Shown here one piece after another: positions 1 through 48,039 of a stretch of 64,000 nt of DNA. This DNA is from Prosapia bicincta (lineage: Eukaryota > Arthropoda > Insecta > Hemiptera > Cercopidae). The notes below the pieces were generated by a model, which ran no database searches, was not told the DNA's origin, and worked only from the letters and a program-made list of their open reading frames with translations. The translations under genes and the position numbers were made by a program. The stretch lies in the NCBI GenBank assembly GCA_036971475.1, contig JBAIZL010000425.1:1468501-1532500 (forward strand), read 5' to 3'. Each line of letters begins with the position of its first letter. Positions within the stretch are counted from its first letter, which is position 1.

Positions 1-690
1 AGCTAGAATTGTGCTTAAAGGGTTTAATTACAATAAGATGATAGAGCATGAAAAAAGGCAGATTTTTTGTAACGGATTTGTTTCTTAGGGTAGATAAATT
101 CATACTTTTAAGGCGTAAAGGGTTTCTTATGCTGAATTAATAAAGGTGTAAATATAGATTATTCGAAATCGAACTAAAAATACTGCCAATGAAATCTTCA
201 TTTGGTATTCTAAGTTAGATTTGTAAACGAATTCTTATTAATTTTCATTCCAGTCAGTCTGATAGGTATACATTTTATAATCTACTTGTTCATGACCTGG
301 AGGCTTGAACGTTACGCATAGCTCAGAACTATGTGGCATCGCACAAATATACAATTATAAGGTGACAATATTGCAAGATATTAATTTTCAGAGCAATAAA
401 CGTAAAGGGCCTCTTGTGATGCATTAATAAAGGCCCAAATTTAGATTATTCAAAATCGGGCTAAAAATACGGCTAATAAAATCTTTATTTGGTATTATAA
501 ATTATATTTGTAAACATATTCTTTAAACTCTCATTCCTGTCAGTCTGATAGGTACACATTCTATAATCTACTTGTTCATGACCTGGAGACTTGAACGTAA
601 CGAATTGCTCAGAATTATGTGGTATTGCACAAATATACAATTATGAACGGACGATATTGGAAGATATCACTTTTCAGAGCAATAGCAGCT
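1..690. repeat. Tandem direct repeat, 287-bp period
   Basis: Two diverged head-to-tail copies lie at about 117-403 and 404-690. Both contain the blocks 'cagtctgataggta', 'ctacttgttcatgacctgg' and 'cacaaatatacaattat' in the same order and spacing. The first bases of the window ('agctagaattgtgc') resemble the sequence after the second copy ('agctagaatgtgc' at about 687), so the array probably starts before the window. No coding potential is seen. It may be a short satellite or a segmental tandem duplication. Confidence 0.75.
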
Positions 691-2063
691 AGAATGTGCA
701 TGAGTTAAACCCCATGTAGATTGCAGGACTGTACGACAGGTCACACATAAAAGGAAAGACCAAACCAAAAGGTTTTGATCAACAAAAGCTGACTTTCAAC
801 AGTTGTACTTAGGAGGAGAATTCGTGTACAAACTACGAGTTTTTACAAGGTCGTGTTTCTTCCTAAATGTTTAAAACGATAGAATAGGCCTAGATGGTTA
901 TCTATAGGCTATGGTACACTTATTGGACCAACTATTTAAAAATTAAATTATTTTTAAATTGAAGTGTTGTAAATAAAGATTTTTGCCACAAACTTTGATG
1001 GAAGATTTTACACAAGACGAGCACCAGTATTTTCAGTTGTCACAAGAGGATTTTTTCTCCTATATAGTGAAAAGTATATATCTCACTGTCCCTTTCTCGT
1101 TCCTAAAGTAGAATTGTGGGTTTCTTCAGGTATATTTAGAAAACCCACCCTTAATCTAAAGACTTTAACAACTAAATATACAGTTGTATATGTTCTTTAA
1201 GCTAAGGAAAGTATCAAACATATACAGACCGGACCATTTTAGAGAGCTACTTAGTTTGAAGTAACAAGTGAGTGCATAGAGTAATAGGCCATTGGCCTAA
1301 ATACGGGTAAATGAACTTCGATCGAGTTACTTAACGGTAAAACGGCTTATAATGTAATTAAGGTGACTTATGTTTGACTTTATTGCAACGTGTTTATGTC
1401 AAATCTACGTCGAGAACCCTCCATTAGTATCTACCAAGAAACAGTCATGTTTATATTTCCGTCAATATTTCATTTATTTAAATGTAATGCACGAATGTAG
1501 CCGCATTTATCACTCCCATATCGGTGTCATTTCATCAAGACTCTTCACTTTGCCTTTGACTGTGTGTGCCCTTCTACTTGAGGTTAATATTGCCGCGCCA
1601 TTTGCAGATATGACGAGTGTTTCATGTGTAAAGCGTTTAATCAGATGAAGTGTTTTGTTGCTACATTTACGCCAAAGAGTGAAGAGGGAACTGATTCATT
1701 GTAGGTTGGGGTTTCCTTTAAGGTTTTACAAAAAATGAAAGGCTGTCAACAGTTTAGAGACTTTAACCTACGGCGTATAGGATCGCTTACCCAATTTTAG
1801 TTTTCAGAATGGAAGCAATATCGCAACTATTAGAGAAGGTAAGTTACGTTTTATATATTACGTTTTATTTACGTTTTATTATTATTACGTTTTAATAATT
1901 ATTAACTCACGATTTCAATTGCAAAATTTCTAAAGTATGTTTTACTTACCTGTAATCGCTAAAACTACATTTGTCAACGAAACGTTGTGTACAGTTGTTG
2001 AACAAGTATGCACTATTTAAAATAACATTCTTGTAATATATATAAATAAGTAAAATATACTAC

Positions 2064-2065
<2 letters not shown>

Positions 2066-2128
<63 letters not shown>
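2066..2128. repeat. (TA)n(TG)n microsatellite
   Basis: Uninterrupted TA dinucleotides change to TG at about 2107. Confidence 0.95.
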
Positions 2129-2129
<1 letters not shown>

Positions 2130-3082
2130 ATACATTTATTTATTTTAAAGTATTCAAATAGCTTCCATGAATACAATAACCAGTTAGTACATTTTATAAA
2201 ACAAAATCACGTGGCTATCGTAACATTGCATGCTCGCCGTTAGAGTAAAATCTGAAAACACCTGAACTTCACCATTTCCTATCTAAAGGTCAACAGTTAT
2301 ATAATAACATGTGACTATTATTATGTTACACATAGCTATAGACAACATAATAAAAGCTATTTAAATATATAATAAAATAACAAAAGTTATTAAATCTGAT
2401 TGGTAATTGCTTCTCTTTAGCCATGTCACTGGCTGTTTATATTCGTAGTTTGTACGTTTTACCGAATACTTCTAGAGGCATAAATATTCCACATTACTTA
2501 GTTTCTAATATCGCATACACAATTAGGTAAGATAGTGTTTACAGCGATTGATTACTGTGTACTGTGATTAACTTGTGATTAATACAATTGCTGAACTTTT
2601 TGCATCCCTTCAAGCTGCTATTTTAGACAAAATAGAATTATATTTGTTTCATAAAGCTAGATAACACCGTAACACAAACACAAATTTTGTTTTCTGTTCC
2701 TTCCGAAGCGGCAATTAGGAAAATCAATTTTAAATCAATATATTTACCAATTGCTCCCAAACTGAGCTGTAACCAACTCACAGTTTACCTAACAATGAAA
2801 TATAAAGGGGATACCTGAAATAATATTCAACTCAGCTTGCAAATTTAAACTCACTTAAAAACCACCCCAAATTATAATGACTTACCTTGATAATAATACT
2901 TTTTTTCTAGAACAGCCTAAACCCAGAAATAGTGTGACAAAGTCGATATAATGATGCCCATTAACGTCTATCATGTTACAATATTATAACAGCAGAGTTA
3001 TTTTTTGATCCGAAGAAAAGCTAAAATTTATTTTTAAATGAATAACGACAATTATTTCCGTACGGATTTTAATTCGAAAGGT

Positions 3083-3167
<85 letters not shown>

Positions 3168-3168
3168 C
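3083..3168. repeat. (CA)n(TA)n(TG)n(TA)n microsatellite
   Basis: The compound array is CA, TA, TG, TA. The CA and TG blocks are mutual complements, so the array can fold back on itself. Confidence 0.95.
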
Positions 3169-4579
3169 AAGTAGGTATGTATACGATTTTAAACCTTGAG
3201 GATAAATTGTTTCAGGGAAATTTAATAAAACCTTTCTTATTTGGCACATTATTTTATTCTTATATTTTCTTATACATATTATCTAAAAAATAAATAATAA
3301 CTTTTTATTTTGTACAGTTTGTTCCACTTGTTCGACTAGATTTTTCAAATGGGCTTTACTTATTAACATGCTCTTCCACTAGTATAAATTGTTGAAAGAG
3401 ACGTCGATTCACTTCTAAGAATTAGTTGCAAATACATTTTATGTAGAAAACATTGAAGTTTTATGCACACACAGCTAATGCACAACCTTATACAATAATT
3501 TTAAAATATATTAACTTTTAACCAGAAATATAAAAATTAGGAAACAATTTAGATGTATTTCTATTTAGTAACGTCTAAAACCGCTGAAAGGATTTAGATG
3601 ATGGATTAGAAGAGTAATAGTGCTTGTCGCTTGGACGGATGAGATTAAAGGTAAATTTGTTGAAAGATTGGAGAAGAGAGAATAATATCGTTAGATAAGA
3701 AAATTAGAACATTTTTAAATAATAAAACGTTTTCTGTAAGGTACGAAAGGAAGATACGTGAAGTTAGGACGAACAGAAAACTCTAAAGGCCTTTTAAGTG
3801 CGTTTTTATAAAATTAAAGTATTTTTATGACTGTGTTGTAAAATTATTTTACCTCAGTTTCAACCCATTAATATTGCAATATTATAAGACTGGAAGAGGG
3901 AAAATTAAACTCCTTCGATTTATTTTTTTTAATAATCTATTAGGAATAAATGTGATCTTTAGATGATCTGAATTCACAATCGAATATTTAACATTAAGGA
4001 TTATTTGATGTGGTTAGCCTCAAAATTAAACCTAACACTATATTTTTTTTAGAATCCATATTTTACAACGTTTATAGATTTATCCTTAAAAAGATTGAGA
4101 AAGGTCATTTGTGTTTTTTTTGTATTTAATCTGCGATCACTTTATAGTAATTTGATGTTTTATGCTAAATGCGACATTTTACATTGAATCAACACTAATA
4201 AATTTTATTGTATCAGGTTAATTCTTTCATTTATATCTTTTCATGGAAACATCAGTTTACATAGTTAAAAAAATAGTCTAATTCGTATTATTTTAAAATT
4301 AATTTTGATTTTTCATGGTGTTCCTAACATTGTGATTGTTGATAGAACGAGAAGGGGGCCGCTCTTTTGATTGAATTTACCATTATTTTTGTTCTGTTTA
4401 GACCATTTATCACAACATAATTTTTGATTTTAACATTACTAATTGTAAAAATTTGAATTACCGATTTTTTTAAAAAGTTTGAGAAAATTTACAGCAGAAT
4501 CGACACAAACGAACAGTTAGATTCTTACCTGTCAGTTTCTCACACTATGTCTAGTTTTATAAAAGCAAATAAAACAACT

Positions 4580-4585
4580 TTTATT
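4580..4585 (-). promoter_or_regulatory. Possible polyadenylation signal of the DIP-like gene
   Basis: AATAAA reads on the minus strand about 155 bases past the predicted stop codon. The hexamer is common in AT-rich DNA, so this is only a positional candidate. Confidence 0.3.
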
Positions 4586-4740
4586 TACATAAATGTATTT
4601 ACATATTTTTAAAACCATTGTAACGTTTAACACCAACCGCACCAACGTACATAAATGTATTTGGGAAATTTCTTGTTCAAATAAAAAATCAACAACATAT
4701 AACAAAGTCAATTCCAATATTAGCTACAACAATAAACGCA

Positions 4741-40761
<36,021 letters not shown>

Positions 40762-41000
40762 GACTTGCCACAGCGCCACGCACACATAGAACCAACTCCG
40801 ACTTGTACACAGCGCCACGTGTCCCGACGGGCCAGGACGAGCTACGACCACGTGCCGCACTCACTTGGCACACTACTGCCGCCAAACACTGTGCTTTGCC
40901 CCTTCGGTGCGCCGCGTAGATGCGCGTAACGTCTTAACCGCCCCCATTCCAAACGGCGCTGGAATTGCTCCTCACTAGGAACAACATTTATTGTGTTCCT
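40762..41000 (-). promoter_or_regulatory. GC-richer island, probable 5' UTR/promoter of the DIP-like gene
   Basis: In a strongly AT-rich region, 40670-40990 is rich in CpG (CGCGTAGATGCGCGTAACG, ACCGCCCCC, AACGGCGC) just upstream of the inferred start codon. No TATA box can be singled out. It is read as promoter or 5' UTR by position only. Confidence 0.4.
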
Positions 41001-41189
41001 CGAGTCTTACCTGAATTTTCGTGAATGATGTATTGTGCGATGTACTTACTTCTTGCCAAAGAGATTAGTGTTTCGCATACGCGAAGGTTTGAAATTAGGA
41101 GAATACGACACATAAATGAAATGACTTTTAACTGTATAGGAAATAAATTTTTAATTGAAGGGTGTAGTTGATGTCATGTGGAAACGATA

Positions 41190-41350
41190 ACACACACACA
41201 CACACACACACGAATACAAACACTAATACACACACACAAACACAAACACACACGAATAAAAACACTAATACACACAAACACACACACACACACACACGAA
41301 TACAAAAACTAATACACACACAAACAAACGTACACACACACACAAACACG
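41190..41350. repeat. (CA)n-rich simple repeat
   Basis: CA dinucleotides are mixed with repeated GAATACAAA-ACTAATACACAC units of about 60-70 bp. Long His/Thr and Cys/Val open frames across it are artefacts. Confidence 0.9.
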
Positions 41351-41371
41351 AATAAAACTATTTCAAACACA

Positions 41372-41455
41372 AGAATAATTCTAATTTATATATTATTCAA
41401 AGCTTTTCATCAATAAAATAAGTATTAAAAACTATTCTTGTATATGAAATATTTT
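41372..41455 (-). mobile_element. Diverged hairpin-family copy
   Basis: It shares ATTTCAAACACAAGAATAAT and ATTCAAAGCTTTTCATCAAT with the copy at 53.0 kb, but the hairpin is degenerate. It abuts a CA-rich simple repeat. Confidence 0.5.
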
Positions 41456-41639
41456 GAATCTTTAAATGTTATACAAGAAAATGTATAAAGAAAAATGTAT
41501 ATATATATAGTATGTATATACTATATATATCACTTGCACTTAATGTACTTAAACAAGAATATAACTTGTTATTGATGCGCATCGACTTTCACTACTACTA
41601 TAAAAAGTTTATATGTATTTGTAGTTTTGCAAGAATGTT

Positions 41640-41926
41640 TTCTTGTATTCACTTATCACTTTCATTATATGTACTTAAACAAGAATCTTACTTGGTATTT
41701 ATGCGACTTAACTATCAAAGATTGGTCGTATCTCCATCATCGGGCATCTCTGGCCAGGGGGTGTAGTGGACTGATATTAGTCTACTACAACCCCCGGTCA
41801 GAAATGCCAGACGATGGAGATAGTCATCATTGAAAGTTAATTCAATTCGTTGATGCCCGTTCAATCATTGAAAGTTAACTCCCATAAATACAAAGTAAGA
41901 TTCTTGTTTAAGTACATATAGTGAAA

Positions 41927-41938
<12 letters not shown>
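41640..41938. mobile_element. ~300-bp foldback element beside a TA microsatellite
   Basis: The inverted arms share TATCACTTTCA-TATATGTACT, TAAACAAGAATCTTACTT, TATCTCCATC and CCAGGGGGT-GTAGT-GACT. The right arm has about 43 extra bases. The centre is ACTGATATTAGTCTAC. The outer end (GTACTTAAACAAG) recurs at 41.55 and 51.96 kb next to other simple repeats, so it marks a family. Confidence 0.75.

Positions 41939-41971
<33 letters not shown>
41932..41971. repeat. (TA)n microsatellite
   Basis: Pure TA run at the right edge of the foldback. Confidence 0.95.
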
Positions 41972-41974
<3 letters not shown>

Positions 41975-43265
41975 GATGCTAGACGTAGGGCCTACTCACT
42001 AAAACAGAAAAATAAAAAAAACCATGACTGCGACTTGATAGAAAACTATGAGCAATAATATGAACCTGTGGAAACCCCGTGAATCTACGATGTACTCTAA
42101 TTATCCACAATATATAAATTAAAATATTATTGCGCTATTACAAATCTATAACTAAAAAAACTGTATCTAAAATCATGATTTACACTAATTTGCATATACT
42201 CTATTCGATTAAATATGTACACATGTATAAAATATAATAACTATAGTTATGTACAATGAATGGTTTGTTAAATACTCAATGGATATATGTTGTTGTCATA
42301 CAAAGAATATTACATATAAATGCAAATAAATAGAAATTTAACATCAATACTAAAAACTGGTGCTTGCAGGATACCGCAGGACAAGTGGTATTTTCAGGAT
42401 TCTTTTGTGTAGCTAGTATTGTAGAGTATTGTCTCATTGCTGAAGGGATGTTATGTCGAAGAATGCCACGCCCTAGTAATAGTTTGATTTTCGAATTTAA
42501 TATAACTTTTCCATTATAATTAAAAGAATATTTTTTATTTATTTAAACAAAGTATTTGCTTTTTGATTCGTTAACAAAATCTCCACCCTATTGATTGACG
42601 GAAAGGTATTTTGTTTAATCAGTGTTATTTGCTCCTGTAATTAAATTTTTATCGCCAGTAAAGTGTTGGTTTGTGGTGCAATTCCATACAGGACATTTCG
42701 CGGATTTTGGCATGTTTATCGTTAAAAAGATCGATAAAGTTTTTCATGTGGTGTCCGACAGGTCTTTCGAAACTACTAAATTATAAGCGTTTTCTGTGAG
42801 AATGTTTTCCATTTCATTGGTTGGCGTTAGCATAATCTTTTTAAATTTGGGTTGTTTGTAGTTTTATTGGATGATAATTTTTGACTACTTCAATAAACGC
42901 ATGGAAAGTTTTTTTACTATAATATAATGATTTTCAGTAACGAGTTGTAATTGTTTTATCTATCATTTTGCAAAGTAAACAAATTGTGACAGGTTTGTAA
43001 AACTGGGATTCAGTAATTACAAATTTACAATGTAATTACAAGGAAGAGATGGAAAAGAGGTTAGTACAAACATTGTGTACGACAAACGTATATACAAGTA
43101 AAAATCTTTACGGTATTGAAGATTAATTTCGAGAATTTAAAGTTTAATAGGATTATCAGTAAAATTAATCACAGCATAGTAGGATTAATGAAATTGTCAA
43201 CTGTATTAAAAACTTTAAATACGTTTTATTTTTCGTTAAAATTGCATTAACTTTAAAGAGCAATT
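41972..43265. other. Intergenic stretch without recognised features
   Basis: AT-rich DNA upstream of the DIP-like gene. I see no coding or repeat structure in it. Confidence 0.5.
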
Positions 43266-43269
43266 AATA

Positions 43270-43590
43270 AAAGTTGATCCAACACCAGCATGTTGTATTA
43301 CTTAACACCAACATTTTGTATGACATAATACCAACATGTTGTATTATTTAACACCAACATCTTGTATGAAATAATACCAACATGTAGTATTACTTAAAAC
43401 AAAAATGTTGTATGACTTACCTTCAAGATGTAGCTATGATTTAACATCAACATGTTGTATGACATCACAAATATGATGTATATCACAACACCACTATGCT
43501 GTATGACCTAACACTAACATGTTTTATGAATTATTACCAACATGTGTGAATTAACTCCCAAATGTATGACTTAATAACAATATGTTCATA
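43270..43590. repeat. Degenerate ~25-bp tandem array (CAACATGTTGTAT)
   Basis: About 12 diverged units of the type AACACCAACATGTTGTATGA with variable spacing of 22-28 bases. The core ACATGT is palindromic, so each unit has a small hairpin. Confidence 0.75.
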
Positions 43591-43864
43591 GAATCAAGTA
43601 AAAAACACAAACAATATCGAAGAATATCGGACGACAGAAATTCAGAAAACCTCAAGTATTCCAGCCAGAAGCTCTTTAGGAAAGGGAGAGGATGCAGCGA
43701 TAGCTGTAATTTACCCAACAATGGAATATTACAATGATAACACGCTTACGTCACTCACAATGAAAGTGTCATTACTGCCTTCAATAAAAATAAACCCCAA
43801 ACAAACTAATACTTTTGTTGTTCATAATGTTAAAAATACATATGTTTCATATAAACAACATATA

Positions 43865-43866
<2 letters not shown>

Positions 43867-43921
<55 letters not shown>
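43867..43921. repeat. (TA)n microsatellite
   Basis: Pure TA run. Confidence 0.95.
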
Positions 43922-43925
<4 letters not shown>

Positions 43926-44100
43926 TAGACTTTAAACAAAAATCTACTTAAAACAAACATTTTGGCAAAAGGTCGAATGAAGTATATGAAATATATTTAA
44001 TAATCTAGTTATTCCCCATTTCATTGAGATATTGTAATGAATTTATTGCTGAATGTAAACGAAATTGTTACTCGTCATTTACATATGTTACGACATTCAC

Positions 44101-44890
44101 TAGGTACGAATATCAATTCCGTCTTCTTTTAAACAAATTTTCTTCCTAAAGAGACAAAACTTTATTCCCGTTTTAATGCAAGAGATGTGGATCAACGTTA
44201 TGTGTAAGGAAAACAAGCTGATTAGATAAATACAATCCTTTTAAAAAACAACATAATTAACGTAGTCTGTTGAGATGGATTATCCCAAAGGACAGGTTTC
44301 AGAATATTTACGATAAAATAAACAATAATAAATTTTAATTAAAAGATTTTAAAAAAAGTCATATGCAAGCTTGTTTAATTTTGTAAATTACAAACAATAA
44401 TAGTAATTTTTAGGAACCTTACTACTTGAAACAATTTTTCTTTAAACTTCGAGAGGGACCATGCGCAGTTTTTCTCCGCACCTATCATTATTTGTTTAGA
44501 AAACGTCCTTCCAGTTGTCAGGCGTTTATTTCCAGCTTGTTACAACTAGGTACAAATATCCATTCGGCCTTTCCTTAAAACAAATTTTGTTCCTAAGGAA
44601 ACAAACTTTAATCCCGTTGTAATGTAAGAGATTTTTATTACGGTTATTTGTAAGGGAAAAAACTGATTAGATAAAACATATTATTTACAAAAATAATTTA
44701 TTATTGTATGCTGTTGAAATGGATTACCCCGAAAGACAGAGTTGAGAGAAATTAAGACAAAATAAAAAATAATATATTTTAATTGAAACAGTTTTAAAAA
44801 TCATCTGTATAAATTGTTTAACTTTGTAAATTACAAAAAAAAAACAGAAATTTTTAAAACTGTACTCCTTGAAATAATCTTTCTATAAAA
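44101..44890. repeat. Tandem duplication, 446-bp period
   Basis: Two diverged copies start at 44101 and 44547 (TAGGTAC-AATATC). They share AACAAATTTT-TTCCTAA, TTAATGCAAGAGAT-like, CTGATTAGATAAA and TTGTAAATTACAAA blocks in order. No coding potential is seen. Confidence 0.75.
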
Positions 44891-47480
44891 ACAATCGAGT
44901 ATTTCTACGTTAAACGTTTTTTTTTTTTTTGCTCGAGTTTGTTGCTTAGTGCCTGCAACTATCAACATCTGGATTTGTTCTTTCAATGTTGCTCTAATTC
45001 CCTAATATATTACCCCTTATATATATTGAAGACCCTTCAATATTACCCTAATATTGTTTAACATTGAGGCATAGTCAAGTATGTTTGCAATTAGAAACGT
45101 TCATATTCGTTGAAGTATTACTTTTCTGTTTTACATTTTAATTCGAAAACATTATAAGAAGCAATAATTCTATGTGACACAATTATCCCTAAAGATTCAA
45201 TCTCTGAATTTAGTAGTTAATTTGTTAGCGACAAATTAGGTTTCCACCAAGAATGGGGATATATTATAGGGTGAATGAGATTATCTTGATTCCTGTTTAC
45301 AGGAGTTCCCGCTGATAACATGAACCCTGCATGAAACGCTAATGGCTTTGGCGAATATCTTGTTTCCTTGAAATGTACCGGTAGCCTTAGTTTCTCACCA
45401 GTATCAATGATGACGATTTATTGTATATATTTAGGAAGATTTTATGGTTTATTTTTCAAACAAAATCTCCTACATCCATAAATAAGTATTTCTAAAAGGA
45501 GTTACTACTTACAAAATAAAAATACGCGCTGTAGTAAGCAACAAACGATATGTAGGTAATAAACAAACTGCATACAAACAAGAACAACAGCATAAGCTCT
45601 ATGTAGATGCTGTACTTTATTTCTAATATTTTCCTTGATTTACCAATACCTGTTTGAGTAGAAGGTAAATACAATACCGGATAAGTTAGAAAATATGATT
45701 ATATTTCTGGAAACCTTGAGACCATTAGAGTAAATATGTAGACAAAAAGCTATGAGAGCCCTAATGGAACAAATGTAGAAGTCATATAAATGGAGAAGAC
45801 GTAGTTATAGGCAAATATATAATAACATAAGTAAAACATACTATAAATTGTAAAACAATATCTGAAGATGATAAATAAATTGAACTTTAAAAACATCGAT
45901 TTGAAGTAATAAGGTGTTGGCAATCACTACTATAAAGTGAACCAGCTATGATGTGAGTTTACACTCTGCTGCCATACTGCTACCTAGTAGCAATATGTTT
46001 TGTTTGCAACAAACAGGAGGAATTCTCTTGAGTTAAAGCCTTCTCTAAACGAATGTGTCATCTCACGCAAGATTGTTTTGACAGATAAACTATAAACTGG
46101 CGAGGTGACATAGTACTTTGTAGGCACATTAAAACCTGCTACAAAGAGGCAACTGCAATCTTATTGTAAAAGTATAATCCACAATCTTATAAATATAAGA
46201 CAACTAAACTACTACCTTAACAGCTCAGCGGTTTGTTTTAAACATTATCTACCCCTAGTTACACGAAGAGAGAATTTACTATGGTGGCACGAGCCACTTT
46301 CAAATATTCCACGTTGAAACATCGATATATATTTTACAGTTTACAATATTTGGACCTGAAAAAGAAACAATTATTGGGAGAAACCGACTCTCCCAGATAA
46401 TTTATTTCAAAAACGTGTTGGGAAAGAAATTAAATTAAATTCCACTGCTTCTACTTTTGTACGAAAGTGCATTAGTGTTCCCGTCCCTTTAAATACTTTC
46501 AGAAACGTATTTTTACAGTGTTTTATAATGCATCACAGGGGGTGTATTTTACTTCGAGTTGAGTTCTCATTTTTCAACGTACCTTTTTAAATTTTATGTA
46601 TTTTGTGCAAAGAAATAGTTAAATAAATGAGACATAAATGGAAGTTAACATCAATCGATACACGCTCAGTCGTGTGTATTTGATACGGACAAATATCTTT
46701 TTATAATACTATCATGTTCATTTTATGATTAAATGCAAATTATCACACGTGACAAACAGCATTTTGTTCAATTTTCATTTAGAAAATAGATTTCTTTTTT
46801 ATTATAAAAATGATTTTTTTTATTGATAGGATCGAATCGGATAATATAGTATTATAAACGATAATTTAGTTTCAAATAACTATAATTTTTTATGACGAAA
46901 TATACAATTTCCAAATTGTTTTATTTGTATAAACCTAAATGTGAAATAACGGTAACCCACCAGTTATTTTAAAACAAACTGAACAATGATATAATTTCAC
47001 TACCCTTTATATTGAGGAGTCAAAGAATTTTTAAAATTTCTTACAAAATTACAACTGCACCAGTAACATTAACTCTGCAGTAAAAACTCAACGTTAAAAT
47101 CTCTAGATACAGGAAGAACACGATACGCAGCTTATAGGGATGGAATAATAAACCATCATAGTTATCCTGTAATTTCCATTTAGTAAATTCCGGAAACTTT
47201 CAACCCAAATAATGCTTCAGAACACAATCACGTCTGGAAATGATTACATTGAAGTAACTAATTTAAGGCTACAAAACGTAAAAAACCACGAAGTATCAAA
47301 ATCAATTTATTGTAGGTTTGGTGACATATTAATTTTCTGTGCTGGGTCTTCATTACAATGAGTAGTATTACAGACATCATTTTATTTATTTACCAACATT
47401 TTACTGAATATTAGAAGTAACTTTATCTAACGCCATTACCCTTAAAATGCTTATCACAGAACTTGATACGAAATGGTTAA
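44891..47480. other. Intergenic stretch with one dispersed repeat
   Basis: Apart from the three-copy element at 45.27 kb I see no genes. A T14 homopolymer lies at about 44920. Confidence 0.5.
45265..45375 (+). repeat. Three-copy dispersed element, copy 1
   Basis: Contains GAGATTATCTTGATTCCTGT, CCGCTGATAACA and GAAACGCTAATGGCTTTG, shared with 47.49 kb (plus) and 57.02 kb (minus). This copy is the most diverged. Confidence 0.65.
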
Positions 47481-47489
47481 TGACAAATT

Positions 47490-47645
47490 ATAATAACTTC
47501 AAGCACGGGCAGTAATTAGAGTGTACACGAGATTATCTTGATTCCTGTTTCCAGGCATTTCCACTGATAACAAGAGCGCTGCATGCAACGCTAATGGCTT
47601 TGTTGAATGTAAAGTTTTCTGTAAAACTACAAGGGACCTAGGTAG
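47490..47645 (+). repeat. Three-copy dispersed element, copy 2
   Basis: Contains CGGGCAGTAATTAGAG, ACGAGATTATCTTGATTCCT, TTTCCACTGATAACAAGAGC, GCTGCATGCAACGCTAATGG and AACTACAAGGGACC. It matches the minus-strand copy at 57.02 kb over about 150 bases. No internal Pol III boxes could be confirmed, so it may be a SINE or a MITE. Confidence 0.7.
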
Positions 47646-47699
47646 TGTTGCATTAAAATTACTGCAAACTATTAGGCAGGTACAAGAACACACCAAACT

Positions 47700-47871
47700 T
47701 ACACACACACAAACCCGCTTACGGACAAGCACACGTACACACACATTCGCGTACGCTTACACAATTGCATGCAAACACACACACACACACACACACTCAT
47801 GCACACACACACACTCATACAAACACACACAAACGCACACAAACACACACACACTCACACACACACTCACA

Positions 47872-47951
<80 letters not shown>

Positions 47952-48000
47952 CATACGCACGTACATCCACGTACATTCGCGTACTTCCTATATTCGCACG

Positions 48001-48031
<31 letters not shown>
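47700..48031. repeat. Long (CA)n simple repeat at the LINE 3' boundary
   Basis: CA dinucleotides with AAACACAC and TCACAC variants, interrupted by ACGTACATCCACGTACATTC at about 47960. It ends in CTCTCTCT directly against the truncated reverse transcriptase. Open frames here encode only Cys-Val or His-Thr runs and are artefacts. Confidence 0.95.
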
Positions 48032-48039
48032 TCTCTCTC

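Larger units (their letters stand above)
691..4740. other. Non-coding stretch, microsatellites only
   Basis: This AT-rich DNA lies downstream of the last DIP-like exon. Apart from the microsatellites at 2.07 and 3.08 kb and a possible polyadenylation signal near 4.58 kb I see nothing in it. The 92-codon open frame at 1370-1648 has no recognisable domain and no splice context, so I do not call it a gene. Confidence 0.5.

Noticed and set aside
1370..1648. 92-codon plus-strand open frame
   Set aside because: No domain, no splice-site pattern and no codon bias could be seen. Length is within chance for 64 kb.
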